Made by a program: the position numbers and the translations under genes. From assembly GCA_016211085.1 (NCBI GenBank), contig JACQSY010000132.1, forward strand, positions 1 through 41,234: a DNA stretch of 41,234 nt, given 5' to 3'. A model generated the notes under the pieces. It had not been told where the DNA came from. It searched no databases and saw only the letters and a program-made list of their open reading frames with translations. Below, in pieces: positions 25,230 through 33,800 of the stretch. Positions within the stretch are counted from its first letter, which is position 1. Every line of letters begins with the position of its first letter. Origin of the DNA: Acidobacteriota bacterium (GTDB lineage: Bacteria > Acidobacteriota > UBA6911 > RPQK01 > JACQSY01).

Positions 25230-25259
25230 AATATAGCGGGGCGGCTTGCAGAGTGTCAA
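25230..25259 (-). promoter_or_regulatory. Promoter of the imuA-imuB-dnaE2 operon
   Basis: On the minus strand: perfect TTGACA (25254-25259), an 18-bp spacer, and TATATT (25230-25235). The imuA start lies 28 nt downstream with AAGGTGA as ribosome binding site. This is the best sigma70-like match in the window. Confidence 0.65.
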
Positions 25260-25305
25260 CTTTTACGCGAACATATATAGTCTCCTTGCTGGGGTTCACA
25301 AATTT

Positions 25306-26100
25306 ATGGGAGTGTTGATTCCTGCTTTTACTCTGCTATCGCGTGAGTTGGTGCGGTTTTACCGTCAACGAAGCCGCTTGATTGGGGCGCTGGCGACCCC
25401 GCTGCTCTTCTGGATTCTGATTGGTTCGGGAATCGGGGTTTCTTTTCAACCCAATGCCGCTAACGGCCCTGAGCTGAGCTATCTGGAATACTTTTACCCG
25501 GGTACGATTCTTTTGGTGGTCCTCTTCACCGCCATTTTTTCAACCATTTCCATTATTGAGGATCGCCGAGAAGGCTTTCTGCTTTCGGTGCTGGTGGCGC
25601 CTACCTCCAGGCTGGTTCTCGTGTTGGGGAAAATTTTGGGAGGAACTACTCTGGCGCTGTTTCAAGCCGTTTTATTCATTCTTCTCGCCCCATTGATCGG
25701 GATTTCACTTTCAGTTTTGCAACTCCTTTTGACCGCCTTGGTTCTTTTCCTCATCGCCTTTGCCCTGACGGGGCTCGGCTTTACCATCGCCTGGCAGGTA
25801 GATTCCACGCAAGGTTACCATTCGCTGATGAACCTGCTCTTAATGCCCATGTGGTTGCTTTCCGGCGCTATTTTCCCTCCTTCCGGAGCCTCGCTGTGGG
25901 TCAACTGGATCATGAAGATCAATCCCCTTACTTATGGAATGGCGGCTTTGCGCAGAGCGCTTTACTATGGCGACGCTTCGCTGGAAGGGGGATTTCCTTC
26001 GCTGAAAACTTCTCTGCTGGTCATGGGAGTTTTTGGGGGCGTGGTCTTGATGCTTTCTTTTTATTTGACCCAGCAGCGGAAAATTCGGGTCCTCGGATGA
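25306..26100 (+). CDS. ABC-2 type transporter permease
   Basis: About 264 residues with six hydrophobic segments and the family's typical opening (LLSRELVRFYRQRSRLIGALATPLLFWILIGSG) and mid-region EDRREGFLLSVLVAPTSRLVLVLGKILGG, a standard ABC-2 permease coupling segment. The end reads NPLTYGMAALRRALYYG, also typical. The ATG at 25306 gives the family-like N-terminus; a TTG at 25246 would add 20 poorly conserved residues and overlap the imuA promoter. The stop overlaps the start of the next gene (ATGA). It is the probable partner of the ATPase at 18015, from which it is separated by 6.3 kb of oppositely oriented genes. Confidence 0.9.
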   Translation: MGVLIPAFTLLSRELVRFYRQRSRLIGALATPLLFWILIGSGIGVSFQPNAANGPELSYLEYFYPGTILLVVLFTAIFSTISIIEDRREGFLLSVLVAPTSRLVLVLGKILGGTTLALFQAVLFILLAPLIGISLSVLQLLLTALVLFLIAFALTGLGFTIAWQVDSTQGYHSLMNLLLMPMWLLSGAIFPPSGASLWVNWIMKINPLTYGMAALRRALYYGDASLEGGFPSLKTSLLVMGVFGGVVLMLSFYLTQQRKIRVLG

Positions 26101-26519
26101 CCATCACGGACCTGCCTGCATTAAATGCCAGCCTGAACGCGCTTAGCGCGCTATTCTTGCTGTTGGGCTACCGTTTCATCAAAAAGGGGAACATCGCCCG
26201 GCACCGGATTTGCCTCTGGACTGCCGTGACCACCTCAATCCTCTTCCTGATTTTTTATTTGATCTATCACTACCATACCGGCTCGCGATCATTTCCTGGG
26301 CAAGGACGGGTCCGGATACTTTATTTTGCCATCCTGATTTCTCACACGGTTCTGGCAGCTTTCATCGTCCCGCTGGTCCTGATAACGCTCACGCGGGCGC
26401 TGAAGGGGAAATTCGACGTGCATCGCCGCATTGCCAGGTGGACCTTTCCACTGTGGCTTTATGTTTCCCTGACCGGCGTCGTAATCTATCTGATGCTCTA
26501 TCAGATTTATGCTCCCTAA
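26097..26519 (+). CDS. DUF420 / CtaM-like membrane protein
   Basis: A 140-residue membrane protein with four hydrophobic segments, matching the DUF420 family. Conserved histidines lie in RHRICLW, YHYHTGS, ISHTVLAAF and VHRRIARWTFPLWLYVSLTG. In Staphylococcus aureus the DUF420 protein CtaM is needed for aa3 oxidase maturation. That fits this position, coupled by ATGA overlap to the ABC permease and downstream of the oxidase and haem A genes. It may bind or hand over haem A; the sequence does not prove it. Confidence 0.88.
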   Translation: MTITDLPALNASLNALSALFLLLGYRFIKKGNIARHRICLWTAVTTSILFLIFYLIYHYHTGSRSFPGQGRVRILYFAILISHTVLAAFIVPLVLITLTRALKGKFDVHRRIARWTFPLWLYVSLTGVVIYLMLYQIYAP

Positions 26520-27135
26520 AGCATGGTCCCGGCTGCTGCTGCCGCTGGCGGCTGTTGCCGCTGTCCTGATTCCTTTTTTGTTTTGGCACCAGTCGTGGTT
26601 TGGAAGACCGCTAACCAACCAGCAGCTTTCTGAATACTTGCACAAGGATGGGAAGCCGAGGCAGATCCAGCACGCGCTGGTTCAGATAGCAGAGCGCATG
26701 GAGCGTGGAGAAAATGCAGCGCAATGGTATCCGCGGCTCATGGAGCTTGCAAATCACCGGCAAGTAGAGTTGCGTTCAACCGTGGCATGGGTGATGGGGC
26801 AGGCGACCGAACGCCCTCAGGTTCTGCAGCAGGTGTTGCGTCGAATGCTCCAAGACCCGGAAGACCTGGTACGGGCCAACGCGGCACTGGCCCTGGTGCG
26901 TTACGATGATGCAAACGCTCGAACGGAACTATTGCGGCTGTTGGAATCCTCACAGCCGGAAAGAGTGTGGGAAGCTTTACGTGGGCTTTACATCGTGGGG
27001 CTGAAGTCTGACGCTCCCAAGATAGAAAAAGTGAGCCGCGACGCCCAATGGAGCCAAGAAATCCGCCAACAGGCTCGTCTGACCCTTGAGGCCATCAAAA
27101 AAAAGAGGACCCACGGTTCTCAATTCCCGCGTTAA
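26509..27135 (+). CDS. Membrane-anchored HEAT-repeat protein
   Basis: A 208-residue protein with an N-terminal membrane anchor (about 7-26) and helical HEAT-like repeats from about residue 70 on (VELRSTVAWVMGQ, PEDLVRANAALALVRYDD, ERVWEALRGLYIVGL). A basic tail closes it. It overlaps the DUF420 gene by 11 bp, so it ends this assembly operon. HEAT repeats usually mediate protein contacts; a role as scaffold in oxidase biogenesis is only inferred from the operon. No signal peptidase site or haem motif is visible. Confidence 0.75.
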   Translation: MLPKAWSRLLLPLAAVAAVLIPFLFWHQSWFGRPLTNQQLSEYLHKDGKPRQIQHALVQIAERMERGENAAQWYPRLMELANHRQVELRSTVAWVMGQATERPQVLQQVLRRMLQDPEDLVRANAALALVRYDDANARTELLRLLESSQPERVWEALRGLYIVGLKSDAPKIEKVSRDAQWSQEIRQQARLTLEAIKKKRTHGSQFPR

Positions 27136-27191
27136 TTTCGTAGGCGCCGCCGCGGGCCTGGAACCCTGCACTGCGGCTTTAATTGGGGAAT

Positions 27192-27557
27192 TCAGTAAGG
27201 CAGTGGACCGTGCGCGGTTTCAAACTCCCGCAGCGGCACCATGTCGATAGCATCCCAAGGACACCCGTCCAGGAAAGCCCCTTCGGGCCCTTTGCTTGTA
27301 CACAGCTTGCAGCCAATGCACAGCAGGGGATCCACTTCAATCCGGCCGAAAGGTGGATGGTCCTCGTCGGGAATCCAGATCATGCAGTGTTCAACGGGAC
27401 AATAGTCCACACACGCAGGAGAGCCGGCGCATCCCGTGCACGACTCATTGATGACAGCAATTTCGTTGGGCTTGCGTTTTCTGCGGGTGGTTAGCTTGAT
27501 GGTTTCCTTGTGCTTTAAAGGATCAACGCGCATGGATAATAACCCGCATTCTGGCAT
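27192..27557 (-). CDS. Ferredoxin-like iron-sulfur protein
   Basis: A 121-residue protein with two ferredoxin-type clusters of cysteines. The first is CTGCAGSPACVDYCP with another Cys in EHC; the second is CIGCKLC followed after a 12-residue loop by a CP pair (LDGCPWDAI). The spacing differs from a plain 2[4Fe-4S] ferredoxin in both halves. The N-terminal about 35 residues are basic. ATG 27557 has GGAG 7-8 nt upstream; ATG 27533 is an alternative. A 6-bp hairpin, CCGCAT/ATGCGG, overlaps this start and could affect translation. It is convergent with the HEAT gene and stands alone, so its redox partner is unknown. Confidence 0.85.
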   Translation of the reverse strand: MPECGLLSMRVDPLKHKETIKLTTRRKRKPNEIAVINESCTGCAGSPACVDYCPVEHCMIWIPDEDHPPFGRIEVDPLLCIGCKLCTSKGPEGAFLDGCPWDAIDMVPLREFETAHGPLPY

Positions 27558-27668
27558 GCGGATGCTCCAAAATCAATCCGGAGCGCCAGGCGCGGGCAGC
27601 TGAAAAATCTGGGCCCGCCGGGCTGCCGCCTTTCTATTTCCGCGCCCGGCGAATCCTCCACTGCTGGT

Positions 27669-28106
27669 TCAGGCGGCTTCAGTCCCCTCCTGCTTTTTTT
27701 CTGCCGCCTTCCGGGGAGCCTTTTCCGTGGCGGGCTTCACGTCGGGACCAAACCAGGTGGTTTTGTATCCGGGCAAACTTCGTTCCAGCATCGCTGCTGT
27801 TTTCTCACGCTGCGGTTCAGCCCCAAAAACTGGATTAGCGCCGTAAATTGTGATTGTCTGTTCGTAGTTATTCAGCGTGAGGCTTCCGCCTCCCATGATT
27901 CGATACGGCGTCTCCTGGGGGCTCGAGAGCTCGCTTTCCAGCATGCGCATGATCGAATTTTCCTGCGAAGGCTCATAGGAGCGATAATTAACGGCCCGTA
28001 GCACAGGACGGATTCCCTCTCGGCAACTTATTTCAAAAGCCAGATATCTAAAAGTGACGCCTCCTCCCTCTTCCAGCCTCACTTCCGGAATTTCAAGTGC
28101 GCTCAT
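27669..28106 (-). CDS. Hypothetical protein with Lys/Ala/Glu-rich tail
   Basis: A 145-residue protein I cannot assign. The first 115 residues look like a compact alpha/beta domain (VTFRYLAFEISC, SLTLNNYEQTITIYGANPVFG). The last about 25 (VKPATEKAPRKAAEKKQEG) are a charged, probably disordered tail. There is no signal peptide or membrane segment. AAGGGAG lies about 7 nt before the ATG, supporting translation. It sits between the ferredoxin gene and small genes on the same strand. Confidence 0.65.
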   Translation of the reverse strand: MSALEIPEVRLEEGGGVTFRYLAFEISCREGIRPVLRAVNYRSYEPSQENSIMRMLESELSSPQETPYRIMGGGSLTLNNYEQTITIYGANPVFGAEPQREKTAAMLERSLPGYKTTWFGPDVKPATEKAPRKAAEKKQEGTEAA

Positions 28107-28221
28107 CAGGTTCTCCCTTCATGAAGTTAATCCTTGCGCGATTTTGCGCCGATAGTTCTTCTCTTCCCAGGCGGGCCGACCGCCCTCCTTGTCATACTCG
28201 ATTCTGGGCCGAAAGGAGCAC

Positions 28222-28383
28222 CTATACGGAAATAATGGTGAGGGCCACGCCAAGGAGAAAAGCGGCCAGCCCAAATCGAAAAATCCACGTGTAAGCACGG
28301 CCTTCCAGCTTATAAACCAGTGTCACCGCGCTTAGCACAGCCAGTCCTAACGTAAGAATTCCAACGCCGAGCCAAAACAGCAT
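28222..28383 (-). CDS. Small two-helix membrane protein
   Basis: A 53-residue frame beginning MLFWLGVGILTLGLAV and ending GLAAFLLGVALTIISV. It has two hydrophobic segments (about 2-22 and 37-52) joined by a basic, tyrosine-containing loop (YKLEGRAYTWIFRFG). This regular hairpin topology is unlikely by chance and the gene fills the gap between its neighbours. The ribosome binding site is weak. Family unknown. Confidence 0.6.
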   Translation of the reverse strand: MLFWLGVGILTLGLAVLSAVTLVYKLEGRAYTWIFRFGLAAFLLGVALTIISV

Positions 28384-28454
28384 AGCCAGGATCCCAGGGT
28401 TTCAGCACAAAGCTTTTCCGATTTTACAGGGATCCCCTGCTAGCTGAAAGCGGG

Positions 28455-28712
28455 TCAGGCGACTCCGATCAACTCGTCCTCGACTGCTTCATTTCCTGAC
28501 GCTTCAATGCGCGCCAGTTCCTTTTCGGAAAACTTCACGTTCCGGGAAGTCTGGCGGTAGTAATGGGGGTGCTCTGCCTTCATGGAGTTGTACACCTCTT
28601 CCCAGCAGTGGATGCAGTGCTCCAGGTGATACAAGAACTCGAGTTTCTCGTCCACCTCCAGTGTGTCCGCAAGATACCTTGCCACCCGATCACGCTTGCA
28701 TTTCTGAACCAT
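28455..28712 (-). CDS. Small zf-HC2-like (anti-sigma type) protein
   Basis: An 85-residue protein with an HxxxCxxC motif (His29, Cys33, Cys36), as in the zinc-binding anti-sigma (ZAS/zf-HC2) domain, in the context LEFLYHLEHCIHCWEEV. It ends in an acidic helix and has no membrane segment, so it is not a classic transmembrane anti-sigma factor. A very good AAAGGAGAGG site precedes the ATG. No sigma factor gene is adjacent, so its partner, if any, is elsewhere. Confidence 0.75.
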   Translation of the reverse strand: MVQKCKRDRVARYLADTLEVDEKLEFLYHLEHCIHCWEEVYNSMKAEHPHYYRQTSRNVKFSEKELARIEASGNEAVEDELIGVA

Positions 28713-28815
28713 AACCTCTCCTTTCCTCGAAGTGGAAAATATGGTGGTCCTTCTAGCAATAGACAGCAGTTTCGTCCTCGAGGTTTCAATTTTTTGCAGG
28801 TACCAGGACGCAACA

Positions 28816-29460
28816 CTAGCTTTTTCTTTTCTCGGTTCCTGCGTTGCTGACCTCGCGGGCGCGAACTACAAACCGTTGAGGTGCTTTTCCTATGTAATAA
28901 AACGGATAACAGGTCACAAGCGTGAGCGCGTTGTGACCGCTGGGCTCTAGAACGTGCGTGTCATCCGGATTGACCACGGACGTCCATTCAACCCGGTATT
29001 CGATTTCCCGCTGCGGTGTGCGAAGGACAATCCGATCGTTCTTGCGAATGTCTTTCAGGGGTCTGAAGAAAGTGTCGCGGTGGGCCGCCAGGCCGATGTT
29101 CCCGCTTTCACCGGGCCACGAAGTACCGGGGATGTGTCCCACCCCACGCCGCAAAACATCTTCCTGTACTCCAGGCTCTACGGGGGCCTTGACTCCCAGG
29201 CGTTCCACCTGAAGTTGCGTCATGGGGAAAGTTCGTGTTTTGCGCATGGTTTGAGGGTCGTTTTCCGTAAAAGTCGATAAAAAAGGGATCCACCAGGAGG
29301 GAGTTGGATCTCCTTTGAGCGCCCATTCCGTCCATGAGCCGTGCAAAGCCGCGTCCAGGCGGACCCAGGCAGACCAGGTCAGCACGGTCAGGGCCACAGA
29401 CCACAGCAGGTACTCTGCAATGCGAACGGCTGCTTTGCGACTCCCCGGCAGGTTCTTCAT
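28816..29460 (-). CDS. Sortase (class D-like)
   Basis: A 214-residue sortase with an N-terminal membrane anchor (about 12-32). The catalytic triad is visible: His127 in GLAAHRDTFF, Cys184 in TLVTCYPF, and Arg196 in PQRFVVRA. The region GHIPGTSWPGESGN is typical of class D/E enzymes. Sortases cleave LPxT-type signals and join the substrate to an amino nucleophile. Directly upstream, 66 bp away, is a short gene ending in LPDTA plus a membrane helix and a basic tail, the expected substrate. The start has no obvious ribosome binding site. Confidence 0.9.
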   Translation of the reverse strand: MKNLPGSRKAAVRIAEYLLWSVALTVLTWSAWVRLDAALHGSWTEWALKGDPTPSWWIPFLSTFTENDPQTMRKTRTFPMTQLQVERLGVKAPVEPGVQEDVLRRGVGHIPGTSWPGESGNIGLAAHRDTFFRPLKDIRKNDRIVLRTPQREIEYRVEWTSVVNPDDTHVLEPSGHNALTLVTCYPFYYIGKAPQRFVVRAREVSNAGTEKRKS

Positions 29461-29526
29461 GGTGTGCGAGGAAGAAGGCGTGCCCCAGGCGCGCCTTCTC
29501 CAGGAGAAAATTGATGATGTGTCGTA

Positions 29527-29872
29527 CTATCTCATCAAGAGGCGAATTGCGATCGCTCCTCCGGCAGACAGAAAGCCGATGAGTGCCCAAAGGGGATACA
29601 CGCTGGCTGTATCCGGCAGTTCGCCACCGGTCTCACCATAAGTCGCGGGCTCTTTCGCTTCTGTTCCCATTTGTTGCGTCTCGCGCGTTCCCGTCTCTTC
29701 TGTTTGCTGACCCTGCGTCCCCCTGGGTTGCCGGTTCGTCGCGCTGCATGGTACCGTGCTCCTGTTCCCCCTGAGGCGTCGTGGTCCCTTGCTGTGCTTG
29801 AGCCAGGATAAGAGCAGCGCCGATCCAGATTATCGAGAAGATCACTAGAAGAAGTCTGATAGATTTCATCAT
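29527..29872 (-). CDS. Predicted sortase substrate with LPDTA signal, interrupted by a +1 frameshift
   Basis: The frame from ATG 29872 encodes a signal peptide (MMKSIRLLLVIFSIIWIGAA, cleavage near AQA) and a Gln/Thr/Glu-rich stretch. As written it stops at 29633. A second frame continues with the same composition (GTQGQQTEETGTRE) and ends in LPDTA (29605-29619), a hydrophobic helix (about SVYPLWALIGFLSAGGAIAI) and RLLMR before a stop at 29527. Removing one C from the C5 run at 29719-29723 (G5 in the coding strand) joins them into one protein of about 114 residues. AAGGAAG lies before the ATG; the second in-frame ATG follows immediately. Either a sequencing error, a decayed gene or slippage could explain this. 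The mature part is short and probably disordered. Confidence 0.75.
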
Positions 29873-30193
29873 GCTATTTCTTCCTTTGTTCTTCTGGTAT
29901 TTGAGTAAGGTTAGGCAAGTTTGATTCCAGACCCAAACCGTTTTCTTTTCAAAGAGGAGTCGCTGGGGTAAAGAGGATGAATCATCAGTTAAGTAGCTGA
30001 AAAAGTAAGACTTATTCTTATAGACAGATTTGGAGCGATAAGAACTTGAAGAAAAGGGGGTGCCATCTGCATGGGTCGGGCAGGGAAAAATTCCGTTGCA
30101 GAAACAGCTTCGCAAATCAATTGCCTCAGTACCCCAGCGTAAACCGGGACGCCGTTTGAACTGGTGGGAAGGAATTTGCTATCGTAGCGCCCT
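29873..30193. other. Divergent intergenic region between sortase-substrate gene and efp
   Basis: It holds the upstream region of the minus-strand sortase-substrate gene and the efp promoter at its right end. Short open frames crossing it extend neighbouring genes in unlikely ways. I see no conserved gene or RNA. Confidence 0.45.
30156..30185 (+). promoter_or_regulatory. Candidate promoter of efp (near-leaderless)
   Basis: TTGAAC (30156-30161), 18-bp spacer, TATCGT (30180-30185). The ATG of efp begins 8 nt after the -10 box and there is no Shine-Dalgarno sequence, so the transcript would start at or next to the initiation codon. Confidence 0.4.
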
Positions 30194-30754
30194 ATGATTG
30201 CTGCCAACCAAATACGAAAAGGGATGATTATTTTGCACGAGGATGCGCCGCACAGGGTCCTCGACTTCAAACACCGCACTCCCGGCAATTTGCGGGCTTT
30301 CGTACAAGTGAGACTCAGAAACCTCCGCACCGGAAATTCCCATGAAGTCCGCTTCAGTTCCCAGGATGTAGTGCAGCGCGCCGTCTTGGAGCAGCATGAA
30401 GTTGAGTTCTTGTATAAAGATGGCACCCACTATCACTTCATGAATACAGAGAATTTTGAGCAGTACGCTTTAAGCGAGGAAACTCTTGGTGAGTACACGC
30501 AATATTTGAAAGGCGGCGAAAAGGTTCAGGTGGAGTTTTTTGAGAGTCAGCCAATTGCCATTGAAATGCCCTCCTACGTGGAGCTGAAGGTTGTCAGCAC
30601 CGAACCTGAATTAAGAGGCGCTACAGCCAGCAACTCTCCGAAGCCGGCTACGCTTGAGACCGGAGTTGTGGTCCAGGTCCCTCCGTTCATCCGGGAGGGG
30701 GATACCATTCGTGTTGACCCCAAAGAGGGCCGCTACCTGGAGCGCGCCAAGTAG
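30194..30754 (+). CDS. efp: Translation elongation factor P
   Basis: A 186-residue EF-P with the usual three domains: N-terminal KOW-like (1-65), OB (66-128) and C-terminal OB (129-186, ending GVVVQVPPFIREGDTIRVDPKEGRYLERAK). EF-P rescues ribosomes stalled at proline runs. The tip loop reads HRTPGNLRAFVQVRLRNL: Asn32 occupies the site of the modified Lys34 of E. coli (PGKGQAF) or the rhamnosylated Arg of other bacteria. Arg34 lies two residues further on. No EpmA, EpmB or EarP gene is nearby. The AddB-like gene follows 51 bp downstream. Confidence 0.93.
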   Translation: MIAANQIRKGMIILHEDAPHRVLDFKHRTPGNLRAFVQVRLRNLRTGNSHEVRFSSQDVVQRAVLEQHEVEFLYKDGTHYHFMNTENFEQYALSEETLGEYTQYLKGGEKVQVEFFESQPIAIEMPSYVELKVVSTEPELRGATASNSPKPATLETGVVVQVPPFIREGDTIRVDPKEGRYLERAK

Positions 30755-30788
30755 TCGTTTCTCCCTTTCTCCCGTCATCCAGGAACGT

Positions 30789-30794
30789 TAAAAT
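30789..30794 (+). promoter_or_regulatory. Possible -10 element of the addBA operon
   Basis: TAAAAT lies 11 nt before the ATG at 30806, the same spacing as upstream of the Rieske gene. No good -35 hexamer is visible and no Shine-Dalgarno sequence intervenes. Tentative. Confidence 0.3.
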
Positions 30795-30805
30795 GCAGGA
30801 TTTAA

Positions 30806-33800
30806 ATGGCTGTTTCCCGCCTTTGGGTTTATTACGGACCTCCTGGATCCCTTCGCAACCAAAACTTATTTGAAAACTGCCTGCGGCAGCATGTTGCAGC
30901 ACACACCGATTTTCTTTACCTGGTGGTGGCGGCGCTCCGCCAGGAACAATTAAGTGCGCGGTTCCTGGAGTGTTTTCCGGCGTGCTTTGAGATGCCGGTG
31001 CTGACGCTGCCTGGGTTGGTGCGACTGCTTTCGAAGCAGCTTCGGCTGGAGAAGCGCATTTTGACTTCGCCAGAGCAACTCGCATTGTTGGATGAAATTT
31101 GTTCTGGAATTCCCAGGCTGGGCCGTGACCGAAAACAGCTGCATGGAATTCTTCCCTTCATTGTTCAGTACATCTCCTTTTTAAAGCATCAAAACATCCT
31201 GGATGAGCAAATGCTGCATCTGCGATATCAGAAGCTCGGCGAAAAGCCGGGCCCCTTTGAAGAGGAGCTGATTGCCATTTTCCGTACTTATCAAAAAACG
31301 CTGAAGTCGCGGGGATGCGAGGACATGGCCGGATTATATGCAGAGGTTCACGACGCGCTGCTGAATGGACTGATCAGCCTTCGCAAGGTCTTCCCCGATC
31401 TGAAACGCCTGGTGGTGGAGGGTTTTGTTACCTTTACGCCTGTAGAGCGAAGCTTGTTGGCAAGTTTGTTTCAAGAAGTTCCAGAAGTATGCTGCTCGCT
31501 GGATACGGACCCTGCGGAACCGGAGGGAGATTTTCTTTCAAAGGCAATAGAGCCGGCTCGAGAATTCTTTCAGTTATTAAACGCGGAATGGCGCTTGGTT
31601 CCCCGCGACTCCCCCCCCGTAACACCTCTGTGCGTACGTCCACTCAATCGGGAGCAGGAGGTGCTCTGGGTCGCGGACGAGATAGAAAAACTGAGTCGTG
31701 AAAATCCCGGATGTGATCTGTCCCGGATGGGGATCGTCTGCTCACGTCCCGATGTTTATCGGGATTATGTACACGAGATCTTTTCCCGAAGGAGGCTTCC
31801 TTTTAACTGGTTGCCTGCGTACTCGGCACTGGAAAGCCGCTTTGCCTCTTTCTTGATGAACTATCTTCGTCTGCTCGAGGGGGATTTTCACCGGGATGAT
31901 TTGTTCGAGTTCTTATCCTCACCGTTTTGCAAGTCGACGGGGTTGAGCGATTCTCAACTCGGCTCTCTCGAGAGGTTGAGCGCAAGAATGGGAATTGCTT
32001 CCGGACTGAATTGCTGGATTCATGACTTTCCGGAACGGGCGCGTCAGTTCCTTGCAACCCGGGCCCAGGATCGCAAAGGAAACTTCGAGTCCGAAGCCGC
32101 CGTGAATTTTGAAAAGGACCTGCAGCGTTTTACCCGGGTTCTCTCCAGATTGAAAATTCCAGGGAAGCTGGACCGTGAGCGGCCTGCGGTGGAATGGTTG
32201 GAGACAGTGCTCAAGGTCTGCGCTCTATGGTTTCGTCCTGCAGAGGGGCACAACCCCGATCTCCGTTCTCAGCGCCTGGAGGCGCTCACACTCTCATCTC
32301 TTTCGAAAGTGGTCGAGCATTCCACGATTGCTGCAGCCCCCCTCCCGCTTGCTTCGTTCCGTTCATGGCTCAGGCGAGAGCTTGCTTTGCTGCGAAACCG
32401 CCCGGAACTGGACGGGCCGGCTATTTCCATCGGTGGAGTTTGTGAGTTTCAGCAGTGCCTTTTCTCGCATTTGTTTTGGTTGGGATTTAACGAGGATGAA
32501 TTTCCGGAACTCCCTCCCCAACAGATTTTTTTTGATGAGATCCGAAGCAGCGCGTGGACCTTCAGACACGGTGAAGCGGTGATGGCTGAAAACCATTATC
32601 AGTTTTACCTCATGCGACACTCAGCAGAACGTCGGCTGGTGCTTCTCTCCGCCCGGCATTCAGGTGCCTCTCCACTTCTGCCCAGCCCCTTTTACAAGTA
32701 TGTCGAAACCCAGCCAGTGATGGCCGCTTCAACGTTTGAAGTAGCGGCTCCTTTTTCCGACAAAGGGAGGGAGAACATTGAGCGTGGAGTGATGGCTGAG
32801 GCCCTGCGCCGAGGCAAGGAGCTCTCTGCTTTCGAGGGCCGGCTCCATGATCCGCTTGCCCTGGCTGCTATCCACTTCCGACTTCAAAAACCGGTCAAGG
32901 TTTCCCCGAGTCAATTGGAAGATTACCTTCGGTGTGGCTTCCGTTTTTTTCTCCGGCGCTTCCTCAAAGTGGAGCCATTTGAGGAGATCGAAGAAGAGAT
33001 CACACCTTTGGAGCGAGGTGACCTGTTTCACCGGGTCCTGTTCCGTTTTTACAGCGACGCTTCAGAAGCCGCTACTTCCGGCAAGACACGGGAGCAGTGG
33101 CTTGCTCAGTCACGACGGCGTCTGGCGCAAATCCTTCAGGAAGAAACCGCACAGCTCAGATTTGAAGGTCTTTTCTGGCGACACGAACAGATGCAAATGG
33201 CCAGCGGACTTGAGAAAAGGCCCCCTGGACTTCTGGACCTGTTTCTCGAGTCGGAATGGGAGCGAATGCAAGAGTATGTCATTCACAGCCTGGAATCACA
33301 CTTCGGACCTCTGACGCTGGGAGAGTTTAAGGACCGTTCAGGGGAAACCGTGACGGTTTTGTTGCATGGCTTTGTCGACCGCATTGATCGCAGCATTGAT
33401 CACAGGGACGAAGACAGTTATTTCCTTATCGATTACAAGACTGGTGCTCAAGATGCGTACAAGCGACTCGCCGAGGGGTGGGGATTTCAGCTGCCGCTTT
33501 ACATGTGGGGTGCACAGCAATTACTTCAATCGAAGGTTCCAGCCGCCGGTTTTTATTTTCTTCGCCTTCCCCTCACCGCCCGGCTCAAGCCGGTTGAGCT
33601 TAAGAGTGAGACGGAAAAACAAAAGTTCCTTGAATACTATCGGGGTAAGGCACTCCGCGCCGTCAAGCAGATGTACGAAGGCGAATTCCCTGTGACATTG
33701 TTGGATGCCACTGGAGCCGGATGCGGGAGTTGTGGTTTTCGATCTGCGTGCCGCATCAACCCGAAAAAAATGCAAGCCTTGAAAACGCAAGAGGCTTTTC

